Made by a program: the position numbers and the translations under genes. A stretch of DNA of 64,000 bases from Phycicoccus sp. M110.8 (GTDB lineage: Bacteria; Actinomycetota; Actinomycetes; Actinomycetales; Dermatophilaceae). Under the pieces are notes generated by a model, which saw nothing but the letters and a program-made list of their open reading frames with translations, was not told where the DNA came from and did no database searches. The stretch lies in contig NZ_JAWDIC010000004.1 of assembly GCF_032464895.1 (NCBI RefSeq), positions 248,001-312,000 on the forward strand. Direction: 5' to 3'. Each line of letters opens with the position of its first letter. Position 1 is the first letter of the stretch. Below are positions 1-7,967 of the stretch, piece after piece.

Positions 1-2
1 AG

Positions 3-698
3 CGGATCTACGAGGACGGGCAGTTCTGGGCGGCGCCGGACTACTGCGAGTCCTACGGCCGCGACCTGGTGACCGGCGCGCCGGTCGAGCCGCAGGAGTA
101 CAAGGCGCTCAACCCCACCGGCAAGGCGGTCATCAAGGCCGCCGAGTACCTGCCGCCGCACGAGAACATCTCACAGGAGTTCCCGTTCCAGCTGATCACC
201 GGGCGGACGCTCTACCACTTCCACACCCGCACCAAGACCCGTCGAGCCCCCCAGCTGCAGGCAGCGGCGCCCGAGGTCTGGGTCGAGCTCTCCGCCTCCG
301 ACGCGGCCGACCGCGGCTGGGAGGAGGGCGACCTGCTGAGGGTGACCACCCCGCGGGGTGAGGTGACCGCCCGGCTGCGCATCAGCGGCATCCGGCCCGG
401 GGCGCTCTTCCTCCCGTTCCACTACGGCTACTGGGACGAGCCCGGCGGCCACGAGCCGCAGCAGCACGGCCGCGCGGCCAACGAGCTGACCCTCACCGAC
501 TGGGACCCTGCCTCCAAGCAGCCGCTGTTCAAGACCGCGGCCGCGGCCGTCGAGCGCGTCTCGGCCGGCGGGGGCGAGCCAGCGGCGGCACCGACCACGA
601 CGGCGTCCCGGCCGGTCACGGCGTCGGTGCCGCCGACGACGGGCGGCCCGTCGGCGCACGTGCACGAGCAGATGGCGACCACGGAGGCGGCACGATGA
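3..698 (+). CDS. Molybdopterin oxidoreductase, C-terminal part (5' end outside window)
   Basis: The reading frame is open from the window edge, so only the last 231 residues are seen. They look like the molybdopterin-dinucleotide-binding domain that closes formate dehydrogenase and assimilatory nitrate reductase type subunits: FPFQLITGRTLYHFHTRTKT, then a region WVELSASDAADRGWEEGD and FHYGYWDEP. This domain holds the pterin cofactor. The last 45 residues or so are a Pro/Ala/Thr-rich tail. The stop overlaps the next start (ATGA), so the downstream helical protein is probably co-translated. The substrate cannot be told from this fragment. Confidence 0.85.
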   Translation, partial: RIYEDGQFWAAPDYCESYGRDLVTGAPVEPQEYKALNPTGKAVIKAAEYLPPHENISQEFPFQLITGRTLYHFHTRTKTRRAPQLQAAAPEVWVELSASDAADRGWEEGDLLRVTTPRGEVTARLRISGIRPGALFLPFHYGYWDEPGGHEPQQHGRAANELTLTDWDPASKQPLFKTAAAAVERVSAGGGEPAAAPTTTASRPVTASVPPTTGGPSAHVHEQMATTEAAR

Positions 699-1183
699 GC
701 AAGATCCCGATGGCCATCGAGGAGCTGCACCGGTCCGAGAGCGACCTCGCCGCCGACCTGCTGCGGATCTCGGACCGGCACAAGGCCGACCACGAGGTGC
801 ACCACGTCGCCCGCGACATCGCGCGGTGGTCCCAGCAGCACGTCCGCGAGCTCGCCCGGGTCGGCCGCGACTTCGGCCTCGAGCTGGACCCCGAGCCCCC
901 GGACGACGTGACGGTCCTCGCCAAGGTCCGCCAGAAGGGCGACGAGCTCCTCGGCCGCCACCACGAGGCGTCGATGCTGCTGCTCGCGGACCTGCGCCAG
1001 GTGCACAAGGACGCGGCCGGCGTCTCGCTGGACTGGGAGGTGCTCGCGCAGACCGCCCAAGCGCTCAAGGAGGAGGAGCTGCTCGAGGTGGCCGAGAAGT
1101 GCCACCCGCAGACCCTGCGGCAGATGCGCTGGGCCAACGCCCACCTCAAGGAGGCCTCCGCCCAGGTGATGGTGACCCCGTGA
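695..1183 (+). CDS. Alpha-helical His-rich protein, ferritin-like bundle (unknown function)
   Basis: 162 residues, almost all predicted helix, with many His and Glu residues (HKADHEVHHVARD near 28-41, GRHHEASMLLL near 86-96). This pattern suits a four-helix bundle of ferritin-like type, but no canonical ExxH metal motif is clear. It overlaps the molybdoenzyme stop by 4 bp and its own stop overlaps the next GTG, so the three genes form one translational unit. I do not recognise a named family. A role as a partner or maturation factor of the oxidoreductase is inference from position only. Confidence 0.75.
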   Translation: MSKIPMAIEELHRSESDLAADLLRISDRHKADHEVHHVARDIARWSQQHVRELARVGRDFGLELDPEPPDDVTVLAKVRQKGDELLGRHHEASMLLLADLRQVHKDAAGVSLDWEVLAQTAQALKEEELLEVAEKCHPQTLRQMRWANAHLKEASAQVMVTP

Positions 1184-1860
1184 ACACCGACGCCGCGCGC
1201 CTCCCCGCGCCGCGCGTCGTCCTGCGACCCTTGGCGACACCACTACCCCTGGGCTTCCTCGGGCTCTTCCTCGCCACGTTCGCGTTCAGCGCCGTACAGC
1301 TCGGGTGGGTGCCGACCGCCCAGGGCCGGACCGTCGCCCTCGGCGTGCTGGTCTTCACCGTGCCGCTCCAGCTGGTGGCCTGCGTGATGGGCTTCCTCGC
1401 GCGCGACCCCGTCGCCGCCACTGGGATGGGCGTCCTGGCCGGCACCTGGGCCGGAGTCGCCCTCGTGACGCGCACCTCGCCCCCCGGCGCGATGAGTGCC
1501 GGGCTCGGCGTGCTCCTGGTCGCGGCCGCCACGGCGATGCTCGTACCCGCGGTAGCCGGGCACGCCAAGGTGGTGGCGAGCGCCGTCATGGCGCTCAGCG
1601 CCGCGCGCTTCGCCGTGACCGGCATCGCCGAGTGGTCGGGGTCGCGGACGTGGCTCACCGCCGCCGGCTGGGTCGGGATCGTGCTCGCCGCCCTGGCGCT
1701 GTATGCCGCGCTCGCGTTCGAGCTCGAGGGGACCAGCGGGCGCGCGGTGCTGCCGCTGCTGCGCCGCGGCAAGGCCGCGGCTGCCATGGGGACGTCGGAG
1801 GGTGGTGGGGAGCCGGTGGGGGACGTCGTCCACGACCCCGGCGTCCGCCAACAGCTCTGA
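1180..1860 (+). CDS. GPR1/FUN34/YaaH-type membrane protein
   Basis: 226 residues with about six hydrophobic segments and a charged C-terminal tail. The first segment, near residue 19, reads PLGFLGLFLATFAFSAVQLG, the N-P/LG-type opening of the acetate/succinate transporter family (SatP/YaaH, GPR1/FUN34). Family length is about 200-220 residues. The GTG start shares bases with the upstream TGA (GTGA). Known members move acetate, succinate or ammonium; which one applies here is not visible. It closes a three-gene unit with the molybdoenzyme, so formate, acetate or another small acid is a reasonable guess. Confidence 0.75.
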   Translation: MNTDAARLPAPRVVLRPLATPLPLGFLGLFLATFAFSAVQLGWVPTAQGRTVALGVLVFTVPLQLVACVMGFLARDPVAATGMGVLAGTWAGVALVTRTSPPGAMSAGLGVLLVAAATAMLVPAVAGHAKVVASAVMALSAARFAVTGIAEWSGSRTWLTAAGWVGIVLAALALYAALAFELEGTSGRAVLPLLRRGKAAAAMGTSEGGGEPVGDVVHDPGVRQQL

Positions 1861-1891
1861 CGGCGTCGGGCCCGCGCTCGACCGCGCGCTA

Positions 1892-1967
1892 GACTCCGAG
1901 CCGATGGCGGTGGGGCTCGCCGACAACCGCAGCGCACGCGCTGCCAACAGTCCCTGCTGGAGTCCTG
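1892..1967 (+). promoter_or_regulatory. Candidate fluoride (crcB) riboswitch
   Basis: Upstream of the crcB genes lies a compact folded region. An outer stem GACTCC/GGAGTC (1892-1897, 1959-1964) encloses hairpin GAGCC/GGCTC with GATGG in its loop (1903-1907). AACCGC (1925-1930) then leads into a second hairpin, GCAGCG-CACG-CGCTGC, and the element ends with TCCTG. GATGG, AACCGC and a terminal TCCTG-like box are hallmarks of the fluoride aptamer. The 3' CTGATG box is poorly matched, so the fold is a candidate, supported mainly by its position. Confidence 0.55.
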
Positions 1968-1993
1968 TGCACCCTCGACCCGGTAGGAGACCC

Positions 1994-2515
1994 ATGCCCG
2001 AGCCCCAGCCGTCGCCCCCCGGGCTCGGTGCCGCCGTCGACCCCGACATCGACCTCCGGGTGGCCTCGAGCCGCAGGGAGTGGTCCTCGCACCGGTGGGT
2101 CCTGCCCGTCATCGCGCTCGGCGGGATGCTCGGTGCCACGGCGCGCTACCTGGTCGCCACGGCATACCCGGCACCGGTGGGTGGTATGCCGTGGGCGACG
2201 TTCGCCATCAACGTCACCGGGTGCCTGCTCATCGGCGTCCTCATGGTGTTCGTCGTGGAGGTGGGCGGGACGCACCCCCTGCTGCGGCCGTTCCTGGGCG
2301 TCGGGGTGCTCGGCGGGTACACGACCTTCAGCACGTACACGGTGGAGACGCTCGGCCTGCTCCGGCACGGAGCGCCCGTGGCCGCGATGGCCTACCTGCT
2401 GCTCACCGCTCTCGCCGCGCTGCTCGCAGTCACCCTGGGCGCGTTCGCCACGCGCGGAGCCCTCGCCCTCGTCCACCGACGCGGGCGCCGAACCGACCGG
2501 GAGGTCCACCGATGA
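1994..2515 (+). CDS. crcB: Fluoride exporter CrcB/Fluc, first copy
   Basis: 173 residues. After a hydrophilic N-terminal extension of about 35 residues come four membrane segments with the Fluc signatures [27 protein letters not shown] and [12 protein letters not shown]. The GxxGAxxRY, TxxxN and TTFSTF-like motifs line the fluoride pore, which is built by an antiparallel dimer. The extension makes it longer than the usual 110-130 residues. ATG 1994 is preceded by TAGGAGA. The stop overlaps the DUF190 start. A second copy lies two genes on, which fits the heterodimeric two-gene arrangement known in the family. The riboswitch-like leader suggests fluoride induction. Confidence 0.93.
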   Translation: MPEPQPSPPGLGAAVDPDIDLRVASSRREWSSHRWVLPVIALGGMLGATARYLVATAYPAPVGGMPWATFAINVTGCLLIGVLMVFVVEVGGTHPLLRPFLGVGVLGGYTTFSTYTVETLGLLRHGAPVAAMAYLLLTALAALLAVTLGAFATRGALALVHRRGRRTDREVHR

Positions 2516-2880
2516 CGACGCTGCACGGACCGGCCCGCCGGCTGACCATCTACCTGGGTGAGTCCGACACCTGGCAGCACAAGCCCACCTACACCGAGAT
2601 CGTGCACCGCGCGCACGCCGCCGGGATGGCCGGGGCGAGCGTGCTGCGGGGGATCGAGGGGTTCGGGACCTCGCAGCGGATCCACACCTCCCGGCTGCTG
2701 TCGCTGTCGGAGGACCTGCCCGTCGTCGTCGTCATCGTCGACACCCCGGAGAAGGTGGACGCGTTCCTGCCCGTCATCGACGAGCTCGTCACCGAGGGAC
2801 TCGTCACCGTCGACGACGTCAGCGTCCGGGTGCACCGGTTCCGCGGGCCGGCGGCCACCCCATCGGGCGGGGACCGGTGA
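2512..2880 (+). CDS. DUF190 protein of the fluoride operon
   Basis: 122 residues, soluble, with the DUF190 pattern: [11 protein letters not shown] at the start, [20 protein letters not shown], then GIEGFG, and [17 protein letters not shown]. The family has a PII-like ferredoxin fold and is repeatedly found beside crcB; its biochemical role in fluoride resistance is not settled. It overlaps the upstream crcB by ATGA and the downstream crcB by GTGA, so it sits between the two channel halves in one transcript. This position suggests a regulatory partner of the channel (inference). Confidence 0.88.
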   Translation: MTTLHGPARRLTIYLGESDTWQHKPTYTEIVHRAHAAGMAGASVLRGIEGFGTSQRIHTSRLLSLSEDLPVVVVIVDTPEKVDAFLPVIDELVTEGLVTVDDVSVRVHRFRGPAATPSGGDR

Positions 2881-3248
2881 GCGCCCTGCTCGTGCTCTGG
2901 CTCGGTGCGGCCGTGGGGGCGCCCACGCGCTACCTCACCGACCGCGCCGTCCAGGCGCGGCACGACAGCGTCCTGCCCTGGGGCACCCTCGCGGTCAACG
3001 TCGTCGGCTCCCTGGTGCTCGGCCTGCTCACCGGCCTGGCGGCCCACCACGCGCTGCCGCACGCCGTCACCCTCGCGCTCGGGACGGGGTTCTGCGGGGC
3101 ACTCACGACGTACTCGACGTTCAGCTACGAGACCATGCGGCTGGTCGAGAGCCGCGCCTACCTGATGGCGGGCGCCAACGTCGCGGGGAGCCTCGTCGCC
3201 GGGATGGCCGCAGCGGGCGCCGGGTACCTGGCCGGCACCGCCCTGTGA
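2877..3248 (+). CDS. crcB: Fluoride exporter CrcB/Fluc, second copy
   Basis: 123 residues, the usual Fluc length, with four membrane segments. Signatures are [32 protein letters not shown] and [16 protein letters not shown]. The GTG start overlaps the DUF190 stop. The first position of the usual G-x-x-G-A-x-x-R-Y motif is kept as G-APTRY. With the longer first copy it would make a heterodimeric channel of two subunits in opposite membrane orientation, as known for two-gene crcB loci. Charge bias was not computed. Confidence 0.92.
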   Translation: MSALLVLWLGAAVGAPTRYLTDRAVQARHDSVLPWGTLAVNVVGSLVLGLLTGLAAHHALPHAVTLALGTGFCGALTTYSTFSYETMRLVESRAYLMAGANVAGSLVAGMAAAGAGYLAGTAL

Positions 3249-3306
3249 CACAGCGACGCCCGACGGCCGGTTCGTGGCGCCGTGACCTCGCGCACCCGGT
3301 GACCTC

Positions 3307-4032
3307 GTGGACCCGGTGAGCCTGGCCGTCGCCGCCGTGGCGGCCTTTGCCCTCGCCGTCGTCTCGGCCGTGGCCGGTTTCGGGGGCGGCGTCGTGCTCC
3401 TGCCCGTCTTCACGGCACTGTTCGGGCTGCGCGTCGCCGTGCCGGTGCTCACGCTGGCGCAGCTGGTGTCCAACGGCTCCCGCGTCGTCCTGAACTCCCG
3501 GCACCTCGACTGGCTGCTCGTCCGCAACTTCGCCCTCGGTGCGGTGCCGACTGCGCTCGCCTTCGGCCTGCTGTTCGCCACCGCCCCCGCGGCCGGGCTG
3601 CAGCGCGTGCTCGGCGTCTTCCTGCTCACGGTCGTCCTCCTGCGCCACGTCCGACGGCGCCAGCTGCGCCGGCCCAGCGCGAAGGCCTTCGTCGCCGTGG
3701 GTGCGGCCTCGGGTGCGGGGTCGGCGCTCCTCGGCAGCGTGGGCCCCCTGACGGCGCCGTTCTTCCTCGCCTACGGCCTGGTCAAGGACGCCTACATCGG
3801 CACCGAGGCGGCCGGTGCCGTGGTGCTGCACGCGGCCAAGCTCGCGGCATACGGCACCGGGGACCTGGTGACCGCCCGGGTGGCCGCGCTGGGCGCGGTC
3901 CTGGCCCCGGCGACGATGCTCGGCGCGTGGACCGGCAAGCGGCTGGTGCACCGCATGGACGAGAGGGTGTTCACGGTGCTGGTGGAGGCGGGCCTCGTCG
4001 TCTCCGGCGTGTACCTCGTGCTGGGTCCCTGA
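3307..4032 (+). CDS. TauE/SafE (TSUP) family membrane permease
   Basis: 241 residues with about eight hydrophobic segments. The N-terminal half has SAVAGFGGGVVLLP and the C-terminal half GSALLGSVGPLTAPFFL, the paired glycine-rich repeats typical of TSUP proteins, which export sulfite, sulfonates or related anions. It starts 58 bp after the second crcB, at GTG 3307, with no strong ribosome site, so it may be co-transcribed with the fluoride genes or have its own promoter. It ends 2 bp before the convergent aminotransferase stop with no visible terminator. Substrate unknown. Confidence 0.8.
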   Translation: MDPVSLAVAAVAAFALAVVSAVAGFGGGVVLLPVFTALFGLRVAVPVLTLAQLVSNGSRVVLNSRHLDWLLVRNFALGAVPTALAFGLLFATAPAAGLQRVLGVFLLTVVLLRHVRRRQLRRPSAKAFVAVGAASGAGSALLGSVGPLTAPFFLAYGLVKDAYIGTEAAGAVVLHAAKLAAYGTGDLVTARVAALGAVLAPATMLGAWTGKRLVHRMDERVFTVLVEAGLVVSGVYLVLGP

Positions 4033-4034
4033 CC

Positions 4035-5321
4035 TCAGCCGTCGTGGGGGCCCCGCTCCCGCCGGGCGTCCCCGAGCACGCCCGCGACGGCGTCGAGCAG
4101 CACCTCGATCTCCGCCTCGCCGATGACGAGCGGGGGAGCGAGGCGCACGGTCGACCCGTGCGTGTCCTTGGCGAGGACGCCGCGCTCGAGCAGCCGGTGG
4201 CAGGCCTCGCGCCCGGTCATGAGGGAGGGGTCGATGTCGATCCCGGCCCACAGGCCGCGGCACCGCACGGCGTCGAGGCCGGATCCGATGAGGGCGCGCA
4301 GGCCCGAGCCGAGCAGCAGACCGAGCCGCCGGGCCCGTTCCTGGAACTCGCCCGTCGCGAGGAGCGCGACCACGGCCTGGCCGACCGCCGCGGCCAGCGG
4401 GTTGCCGCCGAACGTCGACCCGTGGCTGCCCGGCGTGAACACTCCCAGGACGTCGCGGTCGGCGACGACCGCCGACAGCGGCACGATGCCGCCGCCGAGG
4501 GCCTTGCCCAGCACGTAGACGTCCGGCACGACGCCCTCGAGGTCGCACGCGAACGTGGTGCCGGTGCGCCCGAGCCCGGACTGGATCTCGTCCGCGACCA
4601 TGAGGACGCCACGGCTCCGCGTCAGCTCCCGCACCCCGCGCAGCCAGCCGTCCGGGGGCAGCACGACCCCGCCCTCGCCCTGGATCGGCTCGATGAGCAC
4701 GGCCACCGTCTCGTCCGTGACGGCGGCCTCGAGCGCGTCGAGGTCCCCGAACGGCACGAGGTCGAAACCGGGCGTGTACGGGCCGTAGTGCTCGCGGGCG
4801 ACCGGGTCGTCGGAGAAGCTGACGATCGTCGTCGTGCGCCCGTGGAAGTTGCCGTGCATGGCGACGATCCGTGCCCGACCGTCGGGGACGCCCTTGACCT
4901 CGTAGCCCCACCGCCGGGAGGCCTTGATCGCGGTCTCGACGGCCTCGGCGCCGGTGTTCATCGGCAGCACGAGGTCCTTGCCCGCCAACGTCGCGAGGTC
5001 CCGGCAGAACGGTCCGAGGCGGTCGCTGTGGAACGCCCTGCTGGTCAGGGTGAGGCGATCGAGCTGGGTCCTCGCGGCGGCGACGAGAGCCGGGTGCAGG
5101 TGGCCGAAGTTGAGGGCCGAGTAGCCGGCGAGGGCGTCGAGGTACCGCCGCCCCTCGACGTCGGTGACCCAGGCGCCCTCGGCGTGCGCGAGGACGACGG
5201 GGAGGGGGCTGTAGTTGCTCGCGATCCAGTGCTCCGCCATCGCGATGTGCTCGTGCGTGGCACCACCCGGTGGTGCCTTGCCGACACCCCCGGACCCCGG
5301 ACGCGAGGCCGTGTCGCCCAC
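4035..5321 (-). CDS. rocD: Ornithine aminotransferase (class III PLP enzyme)
   Basis: 428 residues from GTG 5321, or 401 from ATG 5240; family members have about 400. It transfers the delta-amino group of ornithine to 2-oxoglutarate, giving glutamate semialdehyde. RocD-like features are NYSPLPVVLAHAEGAWVTD, YSALNFGHLHPAL, PMNTGAEAVETAIK, IEPIQGEGGV, the PLP aspartate in VADEIQSGLGRTG, and the Schiff-base lysine in VLGKALGGG. The extended start has an AGAGG placed too close to GTG, so the exact start is unsure. It diverges from the GTPase gene at 5496; the 174 bp between them show no clear operator. Confidence 0.88.
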   Translation of the reverse strand: MGDTASRPGSGGVGKAPPGGATHEHIAMAEHWIASNYSPLPVVLAHAEGAWVTDVEGRRYLDALAGYSALNFGHLHPALVAAARTQLDRLTLTSRAFHSDRLGPFCRDLATLAGKDLVLPMNTGAEAVETAIKASRRWGYEVKGVPDGRARIVAMHGNFHGRTTTIVSFSDDPVAREHYGPYTPGFDLVPFGDLDALEAAVTDETVAVLIEPIQGEGGVVLPPDGWLRGVRELTRSRGVLMVADEIQSGLGRTGTTFACDLEGVVPDVYVLGKALGGGIVPLSAVVADRDVLGVFTPGSHGSTFGGNPLAAAVGQAVVALLATGEFQERARRLGLLLGSGLRALIGSGLDAVRCRGLWAGIDIDPSLMTGREACHRLLERGVLAKDTHGSTVRLAPPLVIGEAEIEVLLDAVAGVLGDARRERGPHDG

Positions 5322-5495
5322 CCTCTGATCGTCCCACCAGGAGGCCGGGCGGGGGAGACCCCGTGACGAAGATCGCCCCCTCGGGTCGGTTCGCGCCGCC
5401 GGCGCCGGTGGGAGACTCGGGGTGGAGGGTCCCTCCCCAGGACCACCCGTGGTGGGTGCGTTGGCCACGGCAGGAACCCGGCCGGGGAGACGGTC

Positions 5496-6863
5496 ATGAC
5501 CAGCACCAGCACAGCCCGCACCCGCGTCGTCCTCCTGGGGGCAGCCGGACGCGACTTCCACGACTTCAACGTCGTCTTCCGCGACGACCCCGGCGTCGAG
5601 GTCGTCGCCTTCACCGCGACGCAGATCCCCGACATCGAGGGTCGCCGGTACCCGGCAGAGCTCGCGGGTTCCCTGTACCCGCAAGGGATCCCGGTCGTCG
5701 CGGAGTCCGAGCTGCAGGACCTCCTGGAGCGCGAGGGGGTCGACCTCGTTGTCTTCGCGTACTCCGACGTCCGGCACGAGCAGGTCATGCACCTGGCCTC
5801 GCAGTGCATCGCGGCGGGCGCCGACTTCCGGCTCCACGGGGCGCGACGCACCATGCTGCGCAGCAGCAAGCCGGTCGTCGCGGTGACGGCCGTGCGCACC
5901 GGTGTCGGCAAGAGCCAGACGACCCGCTACGTCGCCCGCCTGCTGCGCGAGCAGGGCCTGCGGGTGGTGGCCGTGCGCCACCCCATGCCGTACGGCGACC
6001 TCGCCGCCCAGGCGTGCCAGCGCTTCGCCACGTATGCCGACCTCGACCGGTACGACTGCACCATCGAGGAGCGCGAGGAGTACGAGCCGCACCTCGATGC
6101 CGGTGTCGTCGTGTATGCCGGGGTCGACTACGAGCGGATCCTGCGGGAGGCGGAGCGCGAGGCGGACGTCGTCCTCTGGGACGGCGGCAACAACGACCTG
6201 CCGTTCTACGCCCCCGACCTGCACGTCGTCCTGGCCGACCCGCTGCGCCCCGGCGACGAGACGGCATACCACCCCGGTGAGGCGAACGTCCGGATGGCCG
6301 ACGTCGTCCTCGTCGCCAAGTGCGACTCCGCACGGCCCGCCGACGTCGAGGCCGTCGAGGCCTCGGTCCGCGCCCTCAACCCCCGTGCCACCGTCCTGCG
6401 GGCCGAGAGCCCCGTGACGGTCGACGACGAGGCAGCCGTCCGCGGACGGCGCGTCCTCGTGGTGGAGGACGGGCCGACCCTGACCCACGGCTCGATGTCG
6501 TGGGGGGCGGGCGTCGTCGGGGCCCGCGCGGCCGGTGCGGCGGAGGTCGTCGACCCCGTGCCGTATGCCGTGGGGTCGATCGCGGCGACGTACGCGAAGT
6601 ACCCGAACGCCCGCGGCATCCTCCCGGCCATGGGGTACGGCGCCGAGCAGGTGCGCGACCTGGAGGCGACCATCCGCGCGGCGGTCGACGCGGGCGCGTG
6701 CGACGCGGTCGTGAGCGGGACGCCGATCGACCTCACGCGGGTGTTGTCGGTGCCGGTGCCGCTCGTGCGCGCGAGGTACGAGCTGCGCGAGGTCGTGCCC
6801 GGTGGCCTCGCCGCCGAGCTCGACGGGATCTCGCGGGCCGCCTCTGCCACGATGAGACCGTGA
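5496..6863 (+). CDS. Cyclic 2,3-diphosphoglycerate synthetase-like P-loop GTPase
   Basis: 455 residues. An N-terminal Rossmann-like part (VVLLGAAGRDFHDFN) is followed by a P-loop near residue 130, AVRTGVGKSQTTRYVARLL, and DVVLWDGGNNDLPFY. This layout is that of COG2403, which includes archaeal cyclic-2,3-diphosphoglycerate synthetase and many uncharacterised bacterial proteins. In archaea the enzyme closes the 2,3-diphosphoglycerate ring with ATP; the bacterial role is unproven. ATG 5496 has little ribosome site. It overlaps the zinc ribbon gene by 4 bp, so the two are probably made together. The divergent neighbour is ornithine aminotransferase. Confidence 0.75.
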   Translation: MTSTSTARTRVVLLGAAGRDFHDFNVVFRDDPGVEVVAFTATQIPDIEGRRYPAELAGSLYPQGIPVVAESELQDLLEREGVDLVVFAYSDVRHEQVMHLASQCIAAGADFRLHGARRTMLRSSKPVVAVTAVRTGVGKSQTTRYVARLLREQGLRVVAVRHPMPYGDLAAQACQRFATYADLDRYDCTIEEREEYEPHLDAGVVVYAGVDYERILREAEREADVVLWDGGNNDLPFYAPDLHVVLADPLRPGDETAYHPGEANVRMADVVLVAKCDSARPADVEAVEASVRALNPRATVLRAESPVTVDDEAAVRGRRVLVVEDGPTLTHGSMSWGAGVVGARAAGAAEVVDPVPYAVGSIAATYAKYPNARGILPAMGYGAEQVRDLEATIRAAVDAGACDAVVSGTPIDLTRVLSVPVPLVRARYELREVVPGGLAAELDGISRAASATMRP

Positions 6864-7057
6864 CGGACCACCGGAACACCTGCCCGCACTGCGGGGGCGA
6901 CAAGCTCACGACGGTGCGGCTGCCCGCGCCCGGGCGGCACGGCGAGCCCCCGTCGACGCGGATCGCGTGGCGGTGCCTGGAGTGCGACGCGCAGTGGACG
7001 CGCGAGGACGCCGTCGCCGGCGGCGGGCAGGACCCCGCGGAGGAGCCCGGCGGCTGA
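6860..7057 (+). CDS. Small zinc-ribbon protein
   Basis: 65 residues with two Cys pairs, TCPHCGG near residue 7 and CLECDAQWTRED near 38, forming a zinc ribbon. It starts at GTG 6860, overlapping the stop of the GTPase gene (GTGA). It has no enzyme motif. Translational coupling suggests it works with the GTPase, perhaps as a nucleic-acid- or protein-binding adaptor; this is inference. A 71-bp gap follows before ppk2. Confidence 0.75.
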   Translation: MTDHRNTCPHCGGDKLTTVRLPAPGRHGEPPSTRIAWRCLECDAQWTREDAVAGGGQDPAEEPGG

Positions 7058-7116
7058 CGCGGCGGCGGCTGACGGGTGCGGCGCCGGAAGGCCCGCGGGG
7101 GCCGGTGGTCCGCGCC

Positions 7117-7122
7117 TACCAT
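7117..7122 (+). promoter_or_regulatory. -10 box of a leaderless ppk2 promoter
   Basis: TACCAT fits the actinobacterial -10 pattern TANNNT and lies 6 bp before the ATG of ppk2. This would place transcription start at or next to the start codon, as in leaderless genes. No convincing -35 was seen and no ribosome site precedes the ATG. Confidence 0.45.
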
Positions 7123-7128
7123 CGACGC

Positions 7129-7941
7129 ATGGCCAAGGACGCAGGCTCGACCGGTTCGCTCCCCATCGAGGTCTACGAGGCCGAGCTGTTCCGGCTGCAG
7201 GCCGAGCTCGTCAAGGTGCAGGAGTGGGTCAAGGCGGAGCGGCAGCGCGTCGTGGTCGTGTTCGAGGGGCGCGACGCCGCGGGCAAGGGCGGCACGATCA
7301 AGCGCATCACGGAGTACCTCAGCCCGCGCAACGCCCGCATCGTCGCACTGCCCACGCCGACCGAGCGCGAGCGGACCCAGTGGTACTTCCAGCGCTACGT
7401 CGAGCACCTGCCCGCGGCGGGGGAGATCACCTTCTTCGACCGGTCCTGGTACAACCGCGCGGGTGTCGAGCGCGTCATGGGCTTCTGCACGCCGCACGAG
7501 CACCGCAGGTTCCTGCACCAGTGCCCGATCTTCGAGCGGCTGCTCGTCGAGGACGGCATCCTGCTGCGCAAGTACTGGTTCTCGGTCAGCGACTCCGAGC
7601 AGCAGCGCCGGTTCAGGTCACGGCTCAGCGACCCGATGCGGCAGTGGAAGCTGTCACCGATGGACCTCGAGTCCATCACGCGGTGGGAGGACTACTCCCG
7701 CGCCAAGGACGAGATGATGGTGCACACCGACATCCCCGAGGCGCCGTGGTATGTGGTGGAGTCCGACTCCAAGAAGCGCGCGCGCCTCAACATGATGGCG
7801 CACCTGCTCTCCACCATCCCGTATGCCGAGGTGCCGGCGCCGTCGCTGACGTTGCCCGAGCGCCCGAAGCCCAAGGGCTACGAGCGGCCCCCGCGTGAGC
7901 AGACCACCTACGTCCCCGACCACGCCGCCACCCTCGGCTGA
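7129..7941 (+). CDS. ppk2: Polyphosphate kinase 2 (PPK2 family)
   Basis: 270 residues, the usual single-domain PPK2 length. It moves phosphate between polyphosphate and nucleoside di- or monophosphates. Walker A is VVFEGRDAAGKGGTIKRIT near residue 43; the lid arginines lie in SPRNARIVALPTPTERERTQ; Walker B is EITFFDRSWYNRAGVERVMGF; KYWFSVSDSEQQRRFRSR is the conserved strand-helix region. It probably belongs to the class I type that prefers NDPs, judged by overall pattern only. The start is leaderless by the adjacent -10 box. It is convergent with an exported-protein gene across a small hairpin. Confidence 0.95.
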   Translation: MAKDAGSTGSLPIEVYEAELFRLQAELVKVQEWVKAERQRVVVVFEGRDAAGKGGTIKRITEYLSPRNARIVALPTPTERERTQWYFQRYVEHLPAAGEITFFDRSWYNRAGVERVMGFCTPHEHRRFLHQCPIFERLLVEDGILLRKYWFSVSDSEQQRRFRSRLSDPMRQWKLSPMDLESITRWEDYSRAKDEMMVHTDIPEAPWYVVESDSKKRARLNMMAHLLSTIPYAEVPAPSLTLPERPKPKGYERPPREQTTYVPDHAATLG

Positions 7942-7967
7942 CCCGCCTCGAGGGGGCGGTCAGAGCC
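7936..7967. terminator. Hairpin between ppk2 and convergent gene
   Basis: CTGACC (7938-7943) pairs with GGTCAG (7958-7963), and the stem extends inward as GCC/GGC with one bulged base and a short TCGAG loop. It overlaps both stop codons and could serve both transcripts. There is no T-tract, as is common in very GC-rich genomes. Confidence 0.45.

Noticed and set aside
3121-5337. Long minus-strand open frame of 738 codons
   Set aside because: Arg/Gly/Pro-rich translation without domains; it is the antisense or shifted frame of crcB, TSUP and rocD. Only the rocD frame is real.
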